Origin: Isotricha intestinalis
Lineage: Eukaryota; Ciliophora; Litostomatea; Vestibuliferida; Isotrichidae
Assembly: GCA_023807065.1 (NCBI GenBank)
Contig: JAJJLU010000471.1
Location: forward strand, 1-39,428
Direction: 5' to 3'
Length of the DNA: 39,428 nt
Positions 1-9,129 of this stretch are shown one piece after another. The notes under the pieces are model-generated. The model worked only from the letters and a program-made list of their open reading frames with translations, did no database searches and was not told the DNA's origin. How positions within the stretch are numbered: the stretch's first letter is position 1; each line of letters opens with the position of its first letter. Position numbers and translations under genes: made by a program.

Positions 1-1083
1 TTCTAATTTTTTTTCATTTAGAGGTTTAGGATGAAAAGTTTGTTTTTTAGAATCTTTTTCATAATCAATAAAAAATCCATTATCTTCATTTCTTTTTAAT
101 ATATTACTTTCTCTATATTTATTATACAAATCAGAATTAAAATACATTATTGAATTAAATAATGACCATTGATAATAAGTTTGACCTTTTTGATAATTTA
201 ATCTTAATATTTGATTTTTATATTTCTTTATTTTTGAATGTAATGAAAATAATTTTATTTCAGTACTTATTCCTTCACTTGATGAAATATCTTTTTCTTT
301 AATTTTTAAATGCATATTTTTACAAAAATCAATTAATTCATTATATATATTCTCAATTTCTATTTCATATTTTGATATTTCATTTTCTTCAGTTTGTACA
401 ATTTTTATTGTTTTTTCTAATATAATAGCTTTTTCAATAATTTTCTTTTGTTTAATTCTTAATAAATTAATAATTTTAAAAAATCTCCATTCTAAAAAAT
501 TAATTCTTTCTTGATAATTATTATGAAAATAAGTATCTTTAGGAACTCTAACAATACTATAACCTAATAAAAAAACTACAATAAATAAACCTAAAATATT
601 AGATAATTCAATACATAAATTTATAAAAACACTAATTCTATATTCATGATATATAATTTTAGTAAAAATAAAACAAATAATACCAATACTTAATCCAATA
701 CCATAAATTAGTAAATTTTGTTTAATAGAATAAATAATTTTAGAAGAAATTGTTAAATTTCCATTTTTTTCATATTTTGATAAAAAAGGAACAAAGATCC
801 AAGTCATAATAAACATAGTCCAATATATTTTTTTATAACAACTTAAAATAAAATCTGCTAATGAATTATCATCATTATTATTTTTACTTAAGGCAATTCT
901 TCTACTTACTGCTATATCATGTGGAAGAATAATCATTAAACTAAATGTTAAAATCCATATTATTATTGATATTATTATTATTATTATCTTAGTGTCTTTT
1001 TTTATATAATAATTAAAAAGAAATAATGAAAATATTATGGAACATAAAAATTCAAGGATTAATATTAAAAGTTCAAATGACAT
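1..1083 (-). CDS. LMBRD2: LMBRD2-like multi-pass membrane protein, C-terminus cut by window edge
   Basis: An open frame of 361 codons runs from an ATG at 1083 to the left edge with no stop, so the C-terminal part is missing. I see five hydrophobic segments, at about residues 5-26, 32-53, 86-103, 122-144 and 152-178. They are followed by a long cytosolic stretch rich in Lys/Glu (about 185-361) with coiled-coil character. The LPHD motif after the second segment, the YWTxxxxTWxxVPFLxxY block and the FLLGYSIVRVPK segment match the LMBR1 family, closest in layout to LMBRD2. LMBR1-type proteins are integral membrane proteins; LMBRD2 has been linked to GPCR signalling in animals, and its role in protists is not established. 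The gene diverges from the next one across 134 bp. Family assignment is firm; the subfamily is less so. Confidence 0.85.
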   Translation of the reverse strand, partial: MSFELLILILEFLCSIIFSLFLFNYYIKKDTKIIIIIISIIIWILTFSLMIILPHDIAVSRRIALSKNNNDDNSLADFILSCYKKIYWTMFIMTWIFVPFLSKYEKNGNLTISSKIIYSIKQNLLIYGIGLSIGIICFIFTKIIYHEYRISVFINLCIELSNILGLFIVVFLLGYSIVRVPKDTYFHNNYQERINFLEWRFFKIINLLRIKQKKIIEKAIILEKTIKIVQTEENEISKYEIEIENIYNELIDFCKNMHLKIKEKDISSSEGISTEIKLFSLHSKIKKYKNQILRLNYQKGQTYYQWSLFNSIMYFNSDLYNKYRESNILKRNEDNGFFIDYEKDSKKQTFHPKPLNEKKLE

Positions 1084-1217
1084 ATATTATCTTTATACAT
1101 TTTTTTATTTATGTTTTATTTAATTAGGAAAGTAAATTATTAATCTATTTATAAATATTTTTTTTTATTTTTTAATTAAGTTAACATTCATTTTATTTAT
1201 ATAGAAAAAAAATACAA
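1084..1217. promoter_or_regulatory. Short divergent spacer, putative shared promoter
   Basis: These 134 bp separate two genes transcribed away from each other, so both 5' control regions must lie here. The stretch is nearly pure A/T and shows no motif I can name. The role is inferred from gene orientation only. Confidence 0.35.
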
Positions 1218-2243
1218 ATGGAAATTAAAGATGAAGTAATTGTATTCAATTGTGATTCAGAAACAAGTGCAAATTCAATATTAAATTCTCAAAACAAAAA
1301 AATAAAATTTCTTTTAGATAAAAATTATATTATAAAATTTGAAAACGGAGAAAATGAATTACAATTAATGTCTAAATTAGAAGAAAAAGAAAAAAAAAAA
1401 GTAATACTCCTTTCAGATGTAATAAAACAGAATATTGAACATGATAATTTCATAGATAAAATATTATTTTGTAAAAAGATAATTCAACTAATATTTAAAA
1501 TAATAAAGCAAATAATAGATGAAGACTTAAATTATTCAGCACTATTTGACGATCCAAAAAAAATATTATGTTATTTAAACAAAGAAATAAAAGAAGCAAA
1601 TAATTTTATAAGTTATGATTTAATAGATAAAATTAAATTCAGTGCTTTTGATATTGGTAATATTTTCCTTGAAAAAAACACAGGAACAAGATTATATTTA
1701 GGTCCTTTTAATTTTAAACTTCATATTAATCCAAAAGCTCAATATAGAATTTTAGCTGGGAAAACTTTAGGGAAATTAACTTATAAAATATTATTTAATG
1801 AAGATATAAAAATTAATATTAGTAAAAATAGAGAGTTAGGAAAATATAAAAATGTTTTAAATTTTATTCATTATTGTATTAATTTTGAGGAAAATAATCC
1901 AGAAGTATATTTTTTAAAAATTAATCAATTTGATTTTATTAAAACTAATAATTATCAAAATTATAAAAATAAATTAAATAAAGAAAATAAAACTAATGTT
2001 TCTTATAGTGAAACTTTAGATTTAAATAAAAATGAAATTGATAATGAAAATGAAAAAGAAGATATTAATCCTGTGTCTACACCTTATAAAATTATTCATG
2101 GGAATTCTCTTTCTCTTTCTGATATAAATAAAAAAAAAGAAATAGAGTTTATTTATGATATTTTAGAACAACAACAAATTAAAATAATTAATCAATTTTT
2201 AGTTCCTGAACAAATTCCAATATATAGTGAAAATTTAGATTAA
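1218..2243 (+). CDS. Orphan soluble protein, 341 aa
   Basis: The frame starts at an ATG preceded by an A-rich leader, as in the neighbours, and ends at TAA. I do not recognise a family. The N-terminal two thirds look folded (alternating hydrophobic and charged stretches, no signal peptide or membrane segment). Residues about 235-290 are Asn/Lys/Glu-rich and probably disordered. The section around residues 60-215 could be a highly degenerate protein-kinase-like fold, because a helical region is followed by a short block, LYLGPFNFKLHINPKAQ, in the place of an activation segment. None of the G-loop, HRD or DFG motifs is present, so that is only a suggestion. The codon use and base composition match the flanking genes. 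Confidence 0.7.
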   Translation: MEIKDEVIVFNCDSETSANSILNSQNKKIKFLLDKNYIIKFENGENELQLMSKLEEKEKKKVILLSDVIKQNIEHDNFIDKILFCKKIIQLIFKIIKQIIDEDLNYSALFDDPKKILCYLNKEIKEANNFISYDLIDKIKFSAFDIGNIFLEKNTGTRLYLGPFNFKLHINPKAQYRILAGKTLGKLTYKILFNEDIKINISKNRELGKYKNVLNFIHYCINFEENNPEVYFLKINQFDFIKTNNYQNYKNKLNKENKTNVSYSETLDLNKNEIDNENEKEDINPVSTPYKIIHGNSLSLSDINKKKEIEFIYDILEQQQIKIINQFLVPEQIPIYSENLD

Positions 2244-2350
2244 TAATTCAATTTTTTTATAAAAAAATAATAAATTATTATATTTAAAAATAATGAAACA
2301 TTTTTTCATAAGTATTTAAGTAATTATTAATTATATTAACTAAAAATAAC

Positions 2351-2370
2351 TTTTTTTTTTTTTTTTTTTT
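2351..2370 (+). repeat. Uninterrupted 20-base poly-T tract
   Basis: Twenty consecutive T residues lie 8 bp upstream of the next start codon, within a 134-bp spacer between two same-strand genes. It could act as a nucleosome-excluding promoter element or simply be slippage; the exact length may be an assembly estimate. Confidence 0.8.
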
Positions 2371-2377
2371 ATATTAA

Positions 2378-3619
2378 ATGAATAAAGCAGAAATGCTTTT
2401 AAAAGAGTATTTTAAAAATAATAATTCTCAATGTTTCATTCATTATTATATGAATATTTTAGAAGATTATAAAATTGATAATTATGAATATAATCAAATG
2501 AATGAATTAAACAAATTTATTATCAAATATTTTATAAATAATTTTAATAATATTAATCAATTAGAAATATTAAATAAAATAATAAAAATTATACAAGAAG
2601 AAAATTTAGATGAATTATTATTTAATTTGTTAAATGAAATAAGATATTCTAAAAAAATTAATTATTATAAAAAGGGATTTAATATAATATTATATATTAT
2701 ATTACCTTATAAAAATAATATTGAGGATATTTATCATAAAATAGATAAAATAATTCCCGAAAAGAAACTTTATTTATATAATATATCACATTTTAAAATT
2801 CTAGAAAATAAGAATATATTAATTAGTGAATCAAAGATTATAATATTAATTAATGGTAATAATTACAAAGCTATAAATTCTTTAGAATTAAATGAATTAG
2901 TTTTAAACTTTGAAATATTTCTTAAATCAAAAATAATAATAATGACAAAATTCACTTTAGAAATATATGAAATTAAAGAACAAAATAGTTTTAAACACAT
3001 TTATCAGAAAAATATGGATTTTGACAATGAACCAGATTTTAAAGAAATGTCTTATAATATATTTTTAATCCGTTGTAAAGAATATTTAACAATTTATGAA
3101 CATATTAATAATAATTATCAAGAAAGAATAAAAATTAAAATACAATATTATTGTTTAGAAAAAACAAATTTTAATTATTTTTTAATTTTTTATGATAAAT
3201 CTTTACAATTTTATGATAATCATACTTATGAAAATAAATTTAACTTAATAATTCAAGATTATTCACAATTTAATTTATCCTTTAAACCATCTTTGGTTAA
3301 AATTAATAATTCTTTTTATTTATTAATTTCTCTGTTTGAGTGTTATATGATAGATATATTTAAAAAAAAAATTCATTGTAAAATAAAACTCCAAATTGCA
3401 GGAATTATTCCTTTATCTGATAATTCTTTTTTAATTATAGGACAAAATAAATTAATTGAACATATTTATTTTAAAAAGGGAGAAATTCAATATATTTTAG
3501 ATAATTCTTTTTTTCAATTTAATTTTTTGTCTGAAAATCCAATTCAAAAGAATAATTTAATATATTTTATTGACTCAAATGGTTCTTTAAATATTTTAAA
3601 AATAATTTTAAAAAATTGA
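2378..3619 (+). CDS. Orphan protein with propeller-like C-terminal half, 413 aa
   Basis: The frame begins at an ATG just after the poly-T run and ends at TGA, one of the few TGA stops in this window. Residues 1-110 are helical and Asn/Ile-rich. From about residue 125 to the end there are repeated blocks of four short beta-strand-like hydrophobic runs separated by turns (for example the sections ending in FLIFYDKSLQFYD and NNLIYFIDSNGSLNILKI). This is the look of a diverged WD40-type beta-propeller. No canonical GH/WD pairs survive, so the fold is inferred. No signal peptide or membrane segment is visible. Function unknown. Confidence 0.7.
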   Translation: MNKAEMLLKEYFKNNNSQCFIHYYMNILEDYKIDNYEYNQMNELNKFIIKYFINNFNNINQLEILNKIIKIIQEENLDELLFNLLNEIRYSKKINYYKKGFNIILYIILPYKNNIEDIYHKIDKIIPEKKLYLYNISHFKILENKNILISESKIIILINGNNYKAINSLELNELVLNFEIFLKSKIIIMTKFTLEIYEIKEQNSFKHIYQKNMDFDNEPDFKEMSYNIFLIRCKEYLTIYEHINNNYQERIKIKIQYYCLEKTNFNYFLIFYDKSLQFYDNHTYENKFNLIIQDYSQFNLSFKPSLVKINNSFYLLISLFECYMIDIFKKKIHCKIKLQIAGIIPLSDNSFLIIGQNKLIEHIYFKKGEIQYILDNSFFQFNFLSENPIQKNNLIYFIDSNGSLNILKIILKN

Positions 3620-3826
3620 GATGAATAAAAATTTTTTACCTTGAATAAATAATTTTGTCTTTAAAATGAATTTTTTTTATTAAAATCATATAAATAAATA
3701 CAATAAATCACTTTGAGCATAAAATATAATAATGATAATTCTTTTGATAAAGTCTATAATTTTAATTAAAATATTATTTTTTAATCTATTAACAATAAAC
3801 ATAAAAAAAACACATAAAAATAAAAA

Positions 3827-6800
3827 ATGTTGAATAAAGCGACATTTTTTTATTTCAACTTTTTCATAATTTTCATATTACCAATTACTAATTCATATAT
3901 AGCAAATCTTCAATTATATGTAAAAGATTTTATAGATAGCATATATTTAGATGATAATTTATTATATATTAGAGATGACTTTAATAATAAAAATTATATA
4001 GAAAAGATATTTAATATAAATTATGGTAACAACATAATTATAAAAATATCAAGTAAAGGAGGAGAATATGGTATTTCAGCAATATTAAAATTTTTTAACG
4101 GTGAAAAAGAAGAAATTATTTCTTTAAATGATTATTGGAAAAAGAATGATAATCATTATTCTATAAATTATCCTTTTAATTCTAATTTTAATTTATCTAA
4201 ATTTTCTATTATGAATTATACTAATAATATTAATGATTATTTGTCTATTAAAAATCAAAACTATTATTCATATATTTATAATTTATCACTTTCTGAAATT
4301 GTTAATTGTGAAAATTCTGATATTTTTTTTGTTGATGTTGGAGAAGTTTATGAAATTGATTTATCTAAATTGATTTCCACTAAAATTAAAAGTAATAATG
4401 AATTAATAATTAATATTGAAAGTGATTTTAAAGGAATAATTCAAGGTGAAAATAATATTAATATTTCAAAAGGAATAGATTATAAAGTTCAAAAATTTAT
4501 ATATGCAACAAAATATTATAATCATTTAGATATTATTTATTATTCTTTAAAATATCATTCGTTAAAATCATCTAAATGTAAATTTGGATTTTATACTTGT
4601 CCTCAAAAGTGTTCAAAATGTATTTTAAATAATAAAAATAAAATTAAATGTATAGAAGAAAGTAAAAAATTATTAAACTTAATGAAAAAAATAAACAATC
4701 CAAATAAAAAATATTATAATTTAACAAATAGAAAACTTTCAGAATGTTTTTCATCATGTTTAACATGCGATATTTTAGGAGATGAAAATGAACATAATTG
4801 TAACTCATGTAAAGAAGGTTATTACCCAATGATTCATGACAATGAAAAAAATTGTTATAAAAATCCAATAGGATATTATTTAAAAGAAGAAGAGAATAAA
4901 TATTATCCATGTGGTAATAATTGTAGTATGTGTGAAATAAATTCAAATAATATTAAATGTACTTCTTGTTTAGACTCATATTATTATCTAGAAGAAAAAA
5001 ATGCTTGTTATCAAAGTTTTAAAGGTTATTACTTAGATTCATCAAATAATTTTAAAAAATGTTATGAAACATGTGAAGAATGTAATGGAGAAGGAAATTT
5101 AAATAATCCAAATTGTATAGAAAAAAAATGTGTAAGTAATGCATATTATTTTGAAGATAATTTAACTAAATGTTATTATAGAACAGATATTCCTGAAGGA
5201 TATACATTTTATAATAATATAATTATAAAATGTCATGAAAATTGTAAAAGCTGTTCAGGGAAATACACTAGTAGAGCAATGAAATGTATTGAATGTAAAG
5301 ATAATTATTATCCTGTAGCAGGAAGAAATAATGAATGTTATAATACTTTAATTGGTTATTATTTAACAACTGATGTAAATAATAAAAAATATTTTGCTCC
5401 ATGTCATTCAGAATGTGAAACTTGTAATGAAGGTTATAACTTTGCTTATCATAGTCCAAGTTGTTTAACTTGTAAATTTGGTAAAATGGTATATATAAAT
5501 AACAAGCAAAGAAGTTGTACAAGCGATTGTCATGATATATTGCTAAAAAATGATGATAAAGACATTTGTATTAGTTCTTGTAGTGATATAGAAGATTTAT
5601 TTGAAATAAATAATACTTGTGTTACAAAAGCAAATTGTGAAAGTAATAATGGAGTTATTGAAGGAAATAAATGTGTTGATTGTCCTCCTGATTCTATTGT
5701 TAAAAATGGAAAATGTGTTAAACGAATTATATATTATGATTATTTAAATTCTACTTTTGATGATACTTATGGTATTATTCATACTATTCTTTTTAATTTA
5801 AGAACAAATACTTTGATCAATGGATTTGATTTTTCTATGGAAGTTATAAACACTAATGAAGAATATACTTATAAAAGTAATTTATCTGTTATTGATTTAG
5901 ATGAATGTGAAAAAATTTTAAGAAAGCAATATAATATTAATAATGATGATAATTTATTAATTGCTAAATTTGACATAAAAAATACTCAATCTAATTCATT
6001 AACAGGGGGAGTAAGATATAAAGTCTTTGATTCAAAAGGAAATGAATTAGATTTAAATTATTGTAAATCAAATGTTATAATTCAATATCCAATTGATATT
6101 AATAATGCAAAAGTAAACTTTTCATATGCTGAATATATGAATAATTTAAATATTGATATATTTAATCCTAAAGATGAATACTTTAATGATTTATGTAAAA
6201 AAACTATAGGTAATAATTCTGATATTACTATTTCAAAAAGAAGAGATGATATTTATGTTAATAGTACTATATGTGAAAATAATTGTGAATATATTAATAT
6301 TAATTATACGACTATGAAAGTTAATTGTAATTGTTCTATTTTTTATGAATATGAAAAAGTTGAAAATACTTTTAAAAATTTAATTGAAAATACTTTTTCT
6401 GATTCAATTCCTAAAACCAATATTTTAATATGTAAATGTTATAAACATTTTATTTCATTTAAAAAGAACTTAACTAATATTGGTTTTTGGTTTTATCTAT
6501 TTTTAGTAATAGTTGATATAATATTATTTGTTCATTATATATTCAATGGCCTTGATAAAGATAAAAAAATTTTATTTTCTCTATTACTCCAAAAAGAAAA
6601 AAGAGAATCTTTAGCATCTCCTCCAAAAAAAAATCAATATATAACTAATAGCAGTGAGATTTATTTAGATGATAGAAATGATTCAATTAGATTTAATAAG
6701 AAAATATTTCATAAAGATTTTAAAACAAAACTATCAAATTTAAACAGTCCTGTAGAAAATAAAAGCATATTATTAAAAAAATCTAACTTGGATAAACAAC

Positions 6801-7855
6801 ACAGTAATATCTTATCAACTCAAAGAACAAATCCAAGTGTTAAAAACCTTATTGAAAATGACACAACAATATATTCTAAACACAAATCAATAAATTTAAC
6901 TATATTAAACAAAGAAGAAAATAAAAATAAAACAAAAGAAAAAAATAAAAATGAAAACAAAAAAACAAAAAATGTCAAATTTGATGAAAAAAAAGATAAA
7001 ATCTTTAAAATAAATAGAAAATATATTGATAGAACAATAACAAATTTTACAGAAGATAATTTATTTTCATATATAGGAAGAAATGGTAATATATTAAAAA
7101 GAAAAAGTTTACAATATGAAACAACAACAGAAATATTTAATCATATTCTTAAATATGAAGATGTTATTTTTGTTGATGATGATGATATAAATAATGCACA
7201 TTTTATTAAAGCAATTAATGATGATGATAGAAGTTTTATAAAAATGTTATGGGATTTTTTTCTTAAAAGTCAAGGTTTATTTAATGCTTTTATGCAAAAT
7301 TCAAAATATGAAATTATTACTATTAAAATAAGTATTTATTTAGCTGGTTTAGGAGCGGATTTTTGGTTAAATGCTGTTTTTTATTCTGATGATGTTGTTG
7401 ATGAAAAATATAATAAAGGGAAAATTTCTTTTGTTACTGAATTATTAAAAAGTTTATATTCTTGTTTAGTTGGTATTTTAATTTCTGTGTTTTTAAATTA
7501 TTTTATTAATTATTATAATTATTTTGATATTTTGGAAAAAGAATATAATATTAAAAGTGATGTTAATTTTTCGATTTTTGATAAGTTTTTAAGAAAGGTT
7601 AAAAAAGAGTTATGTATATTCTTTCTTTTAAATTTCTTTTTAATGCTTTGGTTTCTTTATTATTGTACAATTTTTTGTAATATTTATCATCATAATCAAA
7701 TTGATTGGTTTAAAGGAGGATGGATTTCTTTTATAATGGTTTTCTTTACTTCTTGTATCATTAGTCTTATCATTTCATTATTAAGATATTATGCTTTAAA
7801 GAAAAATAATATACATTTATATTATTTGTCCTGTTATATAGGGAAATTTACATAA
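3827..7855 (+). CDS. Large Cys-rich surface protein with multi-pass C-terminus, 1342 aa
   Basis: A hydrophobic N-terminus (about residues 8-26) looks like a signal peptide. It is followed by an ectodomain of about 850 residues. Residues 30-110 include an IIIKISSKGGEYGISAILKF stretch, beta-rich and perhaps lectin-like. Residues about 255-620 carry many CxxC, CxxCx and GYY-type units, for example CSSCLTCDIL, CNSCKEGYYP and CHENCKSC. These are furin/EGF-like cysteine repeats as found in ciliate and apicomplexan surface proteins. A single membrane segment lies at about 884-906. A long Lys/Asn/Ser-rich cytosolic loop then contains a run of acidic residues (VDDDDINN). At least four further membrane segments follow at about 1163-1185, 1207-1232, 1261-1285 and 1297-1320. 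The combination suggests a receptor, adhesin or channel-like surface protein. I cannot name the family more closely. It is by far the longest gene here and needs no intron. Confidence 0.85.
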   Translation: MLNKATFFYFNFFIIFILPITNSYIANLQLYVKDFIDSIYLDDNLLYIRDDFNNKNYIEKIFNINYGNNIIIKISSKGGEYGISAILKFFNGEKEEIISLNDYWKKNDNHYSINYPFNSNFNLSKFSIMNYTNNINDYLSIKNQNYYSYIYNLSLSEIVNCENSDIFFVDVGEVYEIDLSKLISTKIKSNNELIINIESDFKGIIQGENNINISKGIDYKVQKFIYATKYYNHLDIIYYSLKYHSLKSSKCKFGFYTCPQKCSKCILNNKNKIKCIEESKKLLNLMKKINNPNKKYYNLTNRKLSECFSSCLTCDILGDENEHNCNSCKEGYYPMIHDNEKNCYKNPIGYYLKEEENKYYPCGNNCSMCEINSNNIKCTSCLDSYYYLEEKNACYQSFKGYYLDSSNNFKKCYETCEECNGEGNLNNPNCIEKKCVSNAYYFEDNLTKCYYRTDIPEGYTFYNNIIIKCHENCKSCSGKYTSRAMKCIECKDNYYPVAGRNNECYNTLIGYYLTTDVNNKKYFAPCHSECETCNEGYNFAYHSPSCLTCKFGKMVYINNKQRSCTSDCHDILLKNDDKDICISSCSDIEDLFEINNTCVTKANCESNNGVIEGNKCVDCPPDSIVKNGKCVKRIIYYDYLNSTFDDTYGIIHTILFNLRTNTLINGFDFSMEVINTNEEYTYKSNLSVIDLDECEKILRKQYNINNDDNLLIAKFDIKNTQSNSLTGGVRYKVFDSKGNELDLNYCKSNVIIQYPIDINNAKVNFSYAEYMNNLNIDIFNPKDEYFNDLCKKTIGNNSDITISKRRDDIYVNSTICENNCEYININYTTMKVNCNCSIFYEYEKVENTFKNLIENTFSDSIPKTNILICKCYKHFISFKKNLTNIGFWFYLFLVIVDIILFVHYIFNGLDKDKKILFSLLLQKEKRESLASPPKKNQYITNSSEIYLDDRNDSIRFNKKIFHKDFKTKLSNLNSPVENKSILLKKSNLDKQHSNILSTQRTNPSVKNLIENDTTIYSKHKSINLTILNKEENKNKTKEKNKNENKKTKNVKFDEKKDKIFKINRKYIDRTITNFTEDNLFSYIGRNGNILKRKSLQYETTTEIFNHILKYEDVIFVDDDDINNAHFIKAINDDDRSFIKMLWDFFLKSQGLFNAFMQNSKYEIITIKISIYLAGLGADFWLNAVFYSDDVVDEKYNKGKISFVTELLKSLYSCLVGILISVFLNYFINYYNYFDILEKEYNIKSDVNFSIFDKFLRKVKKELCIFFLLNFFLMLWFLYYCTIFCNIYHHNQIDWFKGGWISFIMVFFTSCIISLIISLLRYYALKKNNIHLYYLSCYIGKFT

Positions 7856-7957
7856 TTATTATTAATTAATTTATTTAACTTTATTTATTAGCTTTTAAAA
7901 ATATAATTGAATCCTTATTATTAAATTATAATAAAATATTAATTGAAGTAACTTAAA

Positions 7958-9082
7958 ATGGAAAAAGAATCAATTAAAATAAAATTTATATATAAAGAAT
8001 TTGAATATCCATTTTTTGTTCAACCTTCCATTGAATTTAATGTTTTAGATTTAAAAGTTAAATCAATCCTTAATGAATTTTCTTCTGTTCCAGAAAAATA
8101 TTTAATTTATTATTTATCAGCAAAAGAAGGAAATGAAAAATTTATATCAAATAACAATGATTTAAAAGAAGTAATTGAAAATCATTTAAATTCAAATAAC
8201 GATTCATTAAAAATAAAAATAACAAAAGAAGATAACAATAAACCAGTCAATAAAAATCAAATATTAGTTGAACAAGAAAACATATTGAATGAAAATGTGG
8301 AAGCAAATACTTTAGGTTATAGTGTTATAAGTGAATCAAGTATTATTCCTAAAGAACCTTGTTCAAAATGTAATGAAAATATTAAATCAATTAAATATAT
8401 TTGTATGTTATGTCATAATTATTTTCTTTGTGAAAATTGCTATGCTTTTCATTCTAAATATCATCCTATGATATTAACTAATAAAGCTAATTTCCTTCCT
8501 GCGAATTTAGATTATATGAGTTATTTATTACATAATTATAAAGATTTAAAAATGAATAATACTTATAAAGTAAATATTCAAGTATTTGTAATTGATAAAA
8601 GATTTGCAATGAAAAAAAATTCATTTAGAAGTTTTAATATATTAATCAAAAATTTAGGTAATTTAATTTCAGAAGAAATTTCACTTATATTTACTAATAC
8701 TCATGATGTTATTTCTGTTAAACCAAGATTATTTTCAAATTTAAAAAAAAATGAAAAATATTTATTAAAGATTGAAGTAAATTCATATGATAAAGAAGGA
8801 CATATTTTTCCTAATATTGAATTGTATTGTGGAAAAGCTAAAATTAAATATAATGAAACTCAATTAGAAATTAAAGTTATAAATGATAATGATTGTTATG
8901 ATGAAAATGTAGAAATGCTCTTTGGAATATATCCAAATTTAAAATCAATGTCAAGAGTAAATAAATTTAAAATATATAATGGAATTAAAACAGCTAAATT
9001 TCTTCTTGAGGATCATATGATTAATATTGAACAAAGAGTTAAAAAAAATGGTGTTGAATCTTTATTTAGAAAAAATAAATAA
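7958..9082 (+). CDS. NBR1/p62-like PB1-ZZ autophagy receptor-type protein, 374 aa
   Basis: The domain order matches NBR1-type selective autophagy receptors. Residues 5-90 resemble a PB1 domain: a basic beta-strand start, the YYLSAKEGNEKFISNNNDL section and ordered strands. A ZZ zinc finger follows, with Cys135, 138, 149, 152, 158, 161 and His165, 169. Residues about 203-308 form a beta-rich Ig-like module in the position of the NBR1 FW domain, but without its signature tryptophans. Residues about 316-352 (VEMLFGIYPNLKS to GIKTAKFLLED) look like a weak UBA/CUE helix bundle. Known family members bridge ubiquitinated cargo to Atg8. A YPNL sequence at 325-328 could be an Atg8-interacting motif but lies inside the putative UBA. 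It is shorter than animal NBR1. PB1 and ZZ are well supported; the other two domains are inference. Confidence 0.82.
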   Translation: MEKESIKIKFIYKEFEYPFFVQPSIEFNVLDLKVKSILNEFSSVPEKYLIYYLSAKEGNEKFISNNNDLKEVIENHLNSNNDSLKIKITKEDNNKPVNKNQILVEQENILNENVEANTLGYSVISESSIIPKEPCSKCNENIKSIKYICMLCHNYFLCENCYAFHSKYHPMILTNKANFLPANLDYMSYLLHNYKDLKMNNTYKVNIQVFVIDKRFAMKKNSFRSFNILIKNLGNLISEEISLIFTNTHDVISVKPRLFSNLKKNEKYLLKIEVNSYDKEGHIFPNIELYCGKAKIKYNETQLEIKVINDNDCYDENVEMLFGIYPNLKSMSRVNKFKIYNGIKTAKFLLEDHMINIEQRVKKNGVESLFRKNK

Positions 9083-9129
9083 AATAAGCTCGAATTAATT
9101 TTTTTTTTTTTAATAAAATTTATAAATTA
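9083..9129. other. 47-bp convergent 3' spacer
   Basis: Two genes point at each other with only 47 bp, including a run of about 12 T, between their stop codons. Any 3' untranslated regions must be very short or overlap antisense. Confidence 0.7.

Noticed and set aside
4644..5522. Antisense open frames (100 and 84 codons) over the Cys-rich gene
   Set aside because: They mirror the codon bias of the sense gene and have no leader, start context or protein features.
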